Assembly: GCA_038248985.1 (NCBI GenBank)
Contig: JBBRWV010000122.1
Location: forward strand, 1 to 10,908
Reading direction: 5' to 3'
DNA: 10,908 nt
Origin: JBBRWV01 sp038248985
GTDB lineage: Bacteria > Planctomycetota > Phycisphaerae > WQYP01
The position numbers and the translations under genes were made by a program. The notes beneath the pieces were generated by a model that searched no databases, was not told the origin of the DNA, and saw only the letters and a list, made by a program, of their open reading frames with translations. Shown one piece after another: positions 6,459-10,908 of this stretch (position 1 is its first letter; the number at the start of each line of letters is the position of its first letter).

Positions 6459-7313
6459 ATGACTGACGATAATCGAGGAAAAATTTCGACGCTGGGGCTG
6501 ATTGCCAGCCAGGGGACGCTGCCGCTGGAGACGGCGGCGGGGATGCGTGCGGCGGGGCATCGGGTGGTGTGCGCGGCACTTTCCGGGCAGGCGCGGGTCG
6601 CGGAATTGCGGAGTGTTTGTGATGAGTTGCATGTGGTGGGGATGCTGCGGATCAACCAGTGGATACGCGTGCTGAAGCGGCGCGGGTGCAGCGAAGCGGT
6701 GATGGTGGGCCGAGTGGGTAAATCGGAGATGTATGAGCGGTTTCATTTGTTTCGGTATGTGCCGGACTGGCGGGCGGCGCGGATCTGGTTTTTTCGAATC
6801 AAGCATGACAAACGTACGCCGGTGATGCTCAGTGCGCTGGCGGATGAGTTAGAATCGGGGGGGATTCATTTGATTGATGGGAGGCCGTTTGTGCCGGAAT
6901 CTTTGGCGGTTGAGGGATTGATGACGCGGACGAAGTTGAGCGCCGAACAGGCGAACGATGTGGAGTTTTCGTGGCCGCTGCTGAAGCGGGTGAATGAGTT
7001 GATGATCGGGCAGGCGCTGACGTGCAAGGATCGGGAGGTGATTGCGGTAGAGGCGGTGGAGGGGACGGATCGGCTGATCGCGCGGACGGGGGAGTTGTGC
7101 CGGCGGAAGGGCTGGGTGCTGTGCAAGGCGTCGAACCCGCTGCAGGACATGCGGTTCGATGTGCCGACAGTGGGGGTGCAGACGATCGAGGCGTTGGCGA
7201 AGGCGGGAGGCGGGGTGATAGTGCTGGAGGCGGGGCGGACGATTATTTTGGAGAAGGAGGTGGCGTTGGCGCGGGCGGAGGCGCTGGGGGTGGTGGTGGT
7301 GGGGAAGCGATGA
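6459..7313 (+). CDS. lpxI: UDP-2,3-diacylglucosamine pyrophosphatase LpxI
   Basis: The 284-residue product matches LpxI, which hydrolyses UDP-2,3-diacylglucosamine to lipid X and UMP in lipid A synthesis and replaces LpxH in many bacteria. Visible family features are the N-terminal LGLIASQGTLPLE (12-24), VMVGRVGKSEM (81-91), the block IGQALTCKDREVIAVEAVEGTD (183-204), and the C-terminal PLQDMRFDVPTVGVQTIE (227-244) with the conserved QD and D residues, then VLEAGRTIILEK. The length is usual. I chose ATG 6459, just before the conserved N-terminus. No strong ribosome-binding site precedes it, and the frame stays open upstream to 6303, so a longer form cannot be excluded. Codons mostly end in G, unlike plsX just upstream. 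The usual partners (lpxA, lpxB, lpxC, lpxD) are not in the window. Confidence 0.92.
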   Translation: MTDDNRGKISTLGLIASQGTLPLETAAGMRAAGHRVVCAALSGQARVAELRSVCDELHVVGMLRINQWIRVLKRRGCSEAVMVGRVGKSEMYERFHLFRYVPDWRAARIWFFRIKHDKRTPVMLSALADELESGGIHLIDGRPFVPESLAVEGLMTRTKLSAEQANDVEFSWPLLKRVNELMIGQALTCKDREVIAVEAVEGTDRLIARTGELCRRKGWVLCKASNPLQDMRFDVPTVGVQTIEALAKAGGGVIVLEAGRTIILEKEVALARAEALGVVVVGKR

Positions 7314-7327
7314 GGGATCAGGGGACA

Positions 7328-7370
7328 GGAAAAGTGGCGTTTTTGAGTCAGAATTGACAGAATGCCAAAA
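7328..7370 (+). repeat. dispersed repeat, copy B
   Basis: Shares 21 exact bases with the inverted copy at 2631-2651 and 16 exact bases, TTGAGTCAGAATTGAC (7343-7358), with the copy at 7475-7490. Inside is the imperfect palindrome GTCA-GAAT-TGAC. About 33 of 43 aligned positions match copy C. Confidence 0.7.
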
Positions 7371-7459
7371 AGAGGGGGAAAGAGAGATGAAGCTTGGCAA
7401 TCTCCTCCCAATCCCGGTAGGAATTGTAGGAATTGCACGGGGTTTGGCGAACCAAAGCA

Positions 7460-7502
7460 GGAAAAAATGGGTTATTGAGTCAGAATTGACGGACCGCCCA
7501 AG
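7460..7502 (+). repeat. dispersed repeat, copy C
   Basis: Direct repeat of copy B, shifted by 132 bases. Both begin GGAAAA, share TTGAGTCAGAATTGAC exactly (here 7475-7490), and have a GA-N2-GCC tail with scattered mismatches. The GTCA-N4-TGAC core is conserved in B and C. Confidence 0.65.
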
Positions 7503-7632
7503 ATTTTACGCGGTGGGGAGAAGCGAGGAGTTGCTTTTATTTCGAGGGGAAAGGTCCTAGAATCGCCGTTTGAGTTTTCTGGATTGCGATGCCGCTTTTT
7601 CTTCGGGTCGCTTAGCGAGGTGTATAACGAAG

Positions 7633-9572
7633 ATGTCGGAAACAGATGAACGGTCGCTCGCGGCACTTGAGGGGCGGGCGGTAGAGGCGGGGTCAACGAC
7701 GGAGGGGTTGCCGGTGGCGGTGGGGATGGGGCCGGCGCTGGCGGCGGCGAATGTGCCGGTGCAATCGACACTGGTGGGCAAGCGGGTTTTGTATTTGTCG
7801 CTGCTGGCGATTTTGCTGGGGTTGTCGGCGGGAGTGATAGCAGTGGTGCTGCGGCATTTGATCGGGTTGTTTACGAATCTGACATTTTACGGAAGGCTGT
7901 CAACGGAGTTTGTTTCGCCTGCGGGCGCGGTTCCGCAGTTGGGGTTGTGGGTAATTGGGATACCGGTGGCGGGCGGGTTGATTGTGGGGGTGATGGCGCG
8001 GTTTGGAGCAAAGCGATTCGTGGGCATGGGATTCCGGAGGCGATGGAGCAGGTGTTGACGAATGAGTCGAAGATTCCGCCGCGGATGACGTATTTGAAGC
8101 CGTTGAGTGCGGCGGTGGCGATAGGGACGGGGGGACCGTTTGGCGCGGAGGGGCCGATCATTGCGACGGGGGGAGCGTTGGGGAGTTTTTTGAGGCAGGT
8201 GATTGCGGTGAGTTCGGACGAGCGGAAGACGTTGCTAGCGGCAGGGGCGGCGGCGGGGATGGCGGCGACGTTTGGGTCGCCGATATCGGCGGTGTTGCTG
8301 GCGGTGGAGTTGCTGCTGTTTGAGTTTCGGCCGCGGAGCTTGATACCGGTGGCGTTGGCGGCGGCGATGGCGACAGGGATTCATACGGCGGTGCATGGAG
8401 CGGGGGCGGAGTTTGCGATGCCGGACGTGGGAGTGCCGACGGGTGCGGCGTTAACGATGTACATATTGATTGGGGCAGTGATGGGGATATTTGCGATGTT
8501 AATTACGCGAGCGACGTACTGGGTGGAGGATTTGTTTGAGCATGTGCCGCTGCACTGGATGTGGTGGCCGGCGATCGGTGGAGTGGTGGTGGGATTGGTG
8601 GGTTATTTGGTGCCGCGGACGCTGGGGGTGGGGTATTCGAACATCACGGGATTGTTGTGGACGGGGACGGTGGTTGGTCCGGGGGCGAAGGGGCCGGAGC
8701 AGTTTGCGATCGGGTTTATCGCGATATTGTGCGTGGCGAAATTTTTAAGTTGGGTGATTGCTCTGGGATCGGGGACATCGGGGGGGACGCTGGCCCCGCT
8801 GTTTACCATTGGCGGTGCGCTGGGGGCGCTATTGGGTGCGGGAATCAACTGGGTTTTGCCGGGTGCGCACGTGGATGTGCGGGTAGCGGCGCTGGTGGGG
8901 ATGGCGGCGTTGTTTGCGGGGGCGAGCAGGGCGTTGCTGACATCGGTGGTGTTTGCGTTTGAGACGACGCTACAGCCGATGGGTCTTTTGCCGCTGCTGG
9001 GGGGATGTACGATGAGTTACCTGGTTTCGTGCGTGTGGATGAAGCAGTCGATCATGACGGAGAAGTTGGCGCGGAGGGGTACGAGGGTGCCGGCGGAGTA
9101 TTCGGCGGATTACATGGAGCAGGTGAGTGTCGGGAGCGTGGCGACGCGCGAGGTGGTGACTTTGCGGGAGGAGATGACGGTGGCCGAAGTGCGGGCGTGG
9201 ATGGGGCGTGGGGAGAGGGAGTCGGGGCACCAGGGATTTCCGGTGGTGAGTTCGGAGGGGCATGTGCGCGGAGTGTTGACGCGGCGGGATCTGGTTTCGC
9301 AGACGGCGGAGGTGGGGAAGACGATGCGGGAGCTTTTGCATCACCCCCCCACCGTTTGCTACGAGGATTCGACGGTGCGGGAGGCGGCGGATCATATGGT
9401 GAACCATCAGGTGGGAAGACTGCCGGTGATATCGCGGAAAGATGGGAAGTTGGTGGGGATTGTTGCGCGGTCGGACATTTTGAAGGCGCATCGGGGGAGG
9501 TTGGCGGCTTCGACGGAGCGGTGCGTGATGATTGCGGTGCCGTTTTTGAAGGGCGGGAGAGGGAGGGTTTAG
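7633..9572 (+). pseudogene. CLC chloride channel/transporter with CBS pair, frameshifted
   Basis: The two halves together encode a CLC-family membrane protein of about 646 residues that moves chloride or other anions. Frame 1 (from ATG 7633) holds an about 50-residue hydrophilic N-terminus and the first membrane helices, ending ...GVMARFG at about 8007. The rest reads in the next frame: SKAIRGHGIPEAMEQ, GTGGPFGAEGP with the gating glutamate, SGTSGGTLAPLF, then paired CBS domains (about 9110-9510). The junction lacks one base at 8005-8007 (TTTGGAGCAAAG), next to the GxGIP selectivity motif, so the unshifted product would stop after about 140 residues. There is no slippery heptamer suggesting programmed shifting, so this is a mutation or a sequencing error. 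The motif variants GHGIP and GAEGP belong to a known bacterial CLC subgroup. A weak GAGG precedes ATG 7633; the frame is open back to TTG 7570. Confidence 0.9.
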
Positions 9573-10654
9573 GCTGGAGGGAGCGGGCGGAGAGAGGTGA
9601 GGAGCCAGCGGGATTCCTGCAGGAGGGCGCGGGAGAGTGAATGGAGGAGGAGCGTGAAGGGGGAAGTGGCGGAGAAGGCCTGGGCGATGGCGAAGAGGGA
9701 TTGGGAGGAGAAGCGGGGTTCGTTGGTGATGGCGTAGATGGATTCCCATTCTTGCGGGCAGAGTTTGGCACGGAATTTTTCGAGGCCTTCGAAGTTATAG
9801 AAGCGGCGGCCGTGAGCGCGGGCCCAGTTCATGAGGAGGCGAAGCCAAGCGGGGTTCTGGGCGATGGATGGTTGGGACTGGGTGGCGAGCGCGACGAGGC
9901 CGAGGGTGGCGTAGGTGCAGTGTTGAGCGGCGAAGGTTTGCATGGCGGAGTGGATGAGGAGTTCGGCGGTGCCGTTGGGGGCGGAGGGGTCGCGGACGAT
10001 TTGTTCGATGAGGAAGCCGTTGCGTTGGGGGACGGGCGAGGCGAGGAGGAAGCCGATGATGGGGGCATCGTGGGAGGAGCCGCGGGTGGCGAGGAGTAGT
10101 TGGCGGTCTTGTATGAAACCGAGGAAGGCGCGGGGGTCTGTCATGAATCGGAGCGGGGGCATGGGGCGAGAGGCGAGCCAGCGGTTGAGGCAGAGGTGAA
10201 TGCCGGGGAGTGTGCGGGCGATTTGAGGGGGGCAGGGGGTGATGTGGACATGGTGATTGCGTGCGCGGTTGATTTGGGCGCGGATGGCGGAGTTGGAGGC
10301 GACGAGGTGGGGCCAGGTGAGGGGGTTCCAGACGGGCTGAGCGCCGATGGCGACGGCGGAGTGGCGAGAGGAAGATTGGATGGCTTGGAGGAGGCGGGTG
10401 CCTGCGGCGAAGTAGCAGACGCGGCGATTGTGAGAGGCGGCGGCGGATTTAAATTGATGGGAGATGGAGGCGAGGGAATATTGATCGCAGACGGGCGCGC
10501 CGGTTGCGACCCACGCGGCGTGGCGGACGTAGCCGACGACGGCGGATTGATCGGGCGGAGCCCAGTGTTCGATGCCGGGGTTGAGGATTTGGTAGGCGGT
10601 GGAGTTCCAGCCGTGGCGCATGATGAGGCTGCGTGCGTGTTGAGGGGTGATCAT
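9569..10654 (-). CDS. DUF2156 / MprF C-terminal-like (GNAT-fold) transferase-like protein
   Basis: The 361-residue product resembles the soluble catalytic domain of MprF-type phosphatidylglycerol lysyl/alanyl-transferases (DUF2156, double GNAT fold), which pass an amino acid from aminoacyl-tRNA to a membrane lipid. Visible signatures are the N-terminal HGWNSTAYQILN and a CDQYS turn, the basic RAQINRARNHH (125-135), RDPSAPNGTAELLI (221-234) and the C-terminal RFYNFEGLEKFRAKLCPQEWE (284-304). No multi-helix flippase domain is present; a hydrophobic, probably amphipathic C-terminal tail (about 318-345) could touch the membrane. ATG 10654 has GGAG seven bases upstream. Codons mostly end in C, the reverse of its plus-strand neighbours. 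Its stop overlaps the clc stop (TTAG at 9569-9572), tail to tail. Amino acid and lipid substrates cannot be predicted; many DUF2156 proteins are uncharacterised. Confidence 0.8.
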   Translation of the reverse strand: MITPQHARSLIMRHGWNSTAYQILNPGIEHWAPPDQSAVVGYVRHAAWVATGAPVCDQYSLASISHQFKSAAASHNRRVCYFAAGTRLLQAIQSSSRHSAVAIGAQPVWNPLTWPHLVASNSAIRAQINRARNHHVHITPCPPQIARTLPGIHLCLNRWLASRPMPPLRFMTDPRAFLGFIQDRQLLLATRGSSHDAPIIGFLLASPVPQRNGFLIEQIVRDPSAPNGTAELLIHSAMQTFAAQHCTYATLGLVALATQSQPSIAQNPAWLRLLMNWARAHGRRFYNFEGLEKFRAKLCPQEWESIYAITNEPRFSSQSLFAIAQAFSATSPFTLLLHSLSRALLQESRWLLTSLRPLPPA

Positions 10655-10745
10655 GTGGGGGCTCCGTCGGATGATTGTAGGAGGGGATGGGGATGCGGAG
10701 CGGGAGTGGAGGGGGCGCGGGATGGCCGGGCTGGCGGAGACGTGG

Positions 10746-10768
10746 GCTCCCGGTCACTGACCGGGGGC
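10746..10768. repeat. REP-like palindrome
   Basis: An 11-bp near-perfect inverted repeat around a single central C: GCTCCCGGTCA (10746-10756) and TGACCGGGGGC (10758-10768), with one T-G wobble. It lies between the divergent DUF2156 gene and the gene starting at 10860, so it is upstream of both and cannot be their terminator. It could be a REP-type intergenic palindrome or an operator (core GGTCACTGACC). Confidence 0.55.
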
Positions 10769-10806
10769 TAAATGCAATACCGTTCAACGAGTTTTGGGAA
10801 AATCGC

Positions 10807-10856
10807 AGCCTCCTGCCATGATGGTGTTGTCATAAGTCCAACGTGGCAAGGAGGCT
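10807..10856 (+). promoter_or_regulatory. hairpin that sequesters a ribosome-binding site
   Basis: AGCCTCC (10807-10813) pairs with GGAGGCT (10850-10856). The stem continues through T10814-A10849, a bulged A10848, and GCCA (10815-10818) with TGGC (10844-10847): twelve pairs in all. Inside the loop, GTTG (10826-10829) can pair with CAAC (10839-10842). The 3' arm contains the whole AAGGAGG Shine-Dalgarno site of the gene starting at 10860, so folding would block translation. This could be a control on expression or the folded end of a mobile element. Confidence 0.5.
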
Positions 10857-10859
10857 ACG

Positions 10860-10908
10860 ATGTTAAGGCTCGGCAGGGAGGCCGCCCGTATCTCGGAAGC
10901 GACGCGTC
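10860..10908 (+). CDS. partial unidentified gene, first 16 codons
   Basis: ATG 10860 follows a strong Shine-Dalgarno site, AAGGAGG (10848-10854), five bases away. The 16 visible residues (MLRLGREAARISEATR) form a basic, helix-prone start, and the frame is still open at the window edge. I do not recognise the family. The composition around it is less G-biased than the DNA to its left, and the palindrome and hairpin before it would be compatible with the left end of a mobile element, but nothing in the visible residues proves a transposase. A chromosomal regulator or other protein is equally possible. Confidence 0.5.
   Translation, partial: MLRLGREAARISEATR

Larger units (their letters stand above)
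7314..7632. other. intergenic spacer between lpxI and clc
   Basis: This 319-base spacer carries two direct copies of a dispersed repeat (7328-7370 and 7460-7502) and a tandem 9-base duplication, GTAGGAATT twice (7417-7434). A 68-codon open frame at 7354-7560 runs through the repeats, has no recognisable domain, and is not called. No convincing promoter for clc is seen, although TTGACA (7354-7359) and TTGACG (7486-7491) inside the repeats could serve as -35 boxes without good -10 partners. Confidence 0.6.

Noticed and set aside
7354..7560. 68-codon plus-strand frame between lpxI and clc
   Set aside because: It consists largely of the two dispersed repeats and the 9-base duplication and shows no family resemblance.
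8002..8012. Programmed ribosomal frameshift in clc
   Set aside because: There is no X-XXY-YYZ slippery heptamer at the junction and I see no obvious downstream stimulatory structure.
9641..10771. Gly/Glu-rich plus-strand frames antisense to the DUF2156 gene
   Set aside because: Low-complexity shadow of a gene with conserved motifs on the minus strand.

Overview
The window looks like chromosomal DNA of a Gram-negative bacterium with lipid A. lpxI supplies a lipid A step, and rpmF-plsX is the usual ribosome/phospholipid pair. The GC content is high, the tRNA-Leu gene does not encode its CCA end, and the IS701-like transposase remnant and LpxI-type hydrolase would suit a member of the PVC group, perhaps Planctomycetota or Phycisphaerae. 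That placement is a guess from general resemblance; no ribosomal RNA gene is present to settle it.

Layout from left to right: a tRNA cut by the window edge (minus, 1-33); tRNA-Leu(CAG) (plus, 159-242); a decayed DDE transposase fragment (minus, about 397-760); gdhA, NADP-type glutamate dehydrogenase (minus, 758-2095). A 743-base divergent spacer follows, with two REP-like hairpins, a G-rich block, an AT-rich block with a dispersed repeat, and a good sigma70-like promoter. Then come a NifA-type sigma54 activator (GAF, AAA+, Fis HTH; plus, 2839-4743), rpmF (4941-5126), plsX (5214-6212), lpxI (6459-7313), a spacer with two more copies of the dispersed repeat, a CLC anion channel/transporter with CBS domains broken by a one-base frameshift (7633-9572), a soluble DUF2156/MprF-like aminoacyl-tRNA-dependent transferase-like protein on the minus strand (9569-10654), a REP-like palindrome, and the first 16 codons of an unidentified gene whose ribosome-binding site lies inside a hairpin.

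Most of the genes concern the cell envelope: plsX starts phospholipid synthesis, lpxI acts in lipid A synthesis, and the CLC and DUF2156 proteins are typical of ion or pH handling and membrane-lipid modification. gdhA and the sigma54 activator are divergent neighbours. A nitrogen-control link between them is conceivable, but I found no sigma54 promoter in front of gdhA.

The most striking large-scale signal is strand composition. On the plus strand the DNA is strongly C-rich up to the end of plsX (about 6212) and strongly G-rich from about 6290 on, whichever way the genes point. Third codon positions flip from C to G between plsX and lpxI, two adjacent genes in the same direction. A C-to-G switch read 5' to 3' is the signature of a replication origin, or else of a rearrangement endpoint. 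I see no clear new defence or metabolic system in this window.
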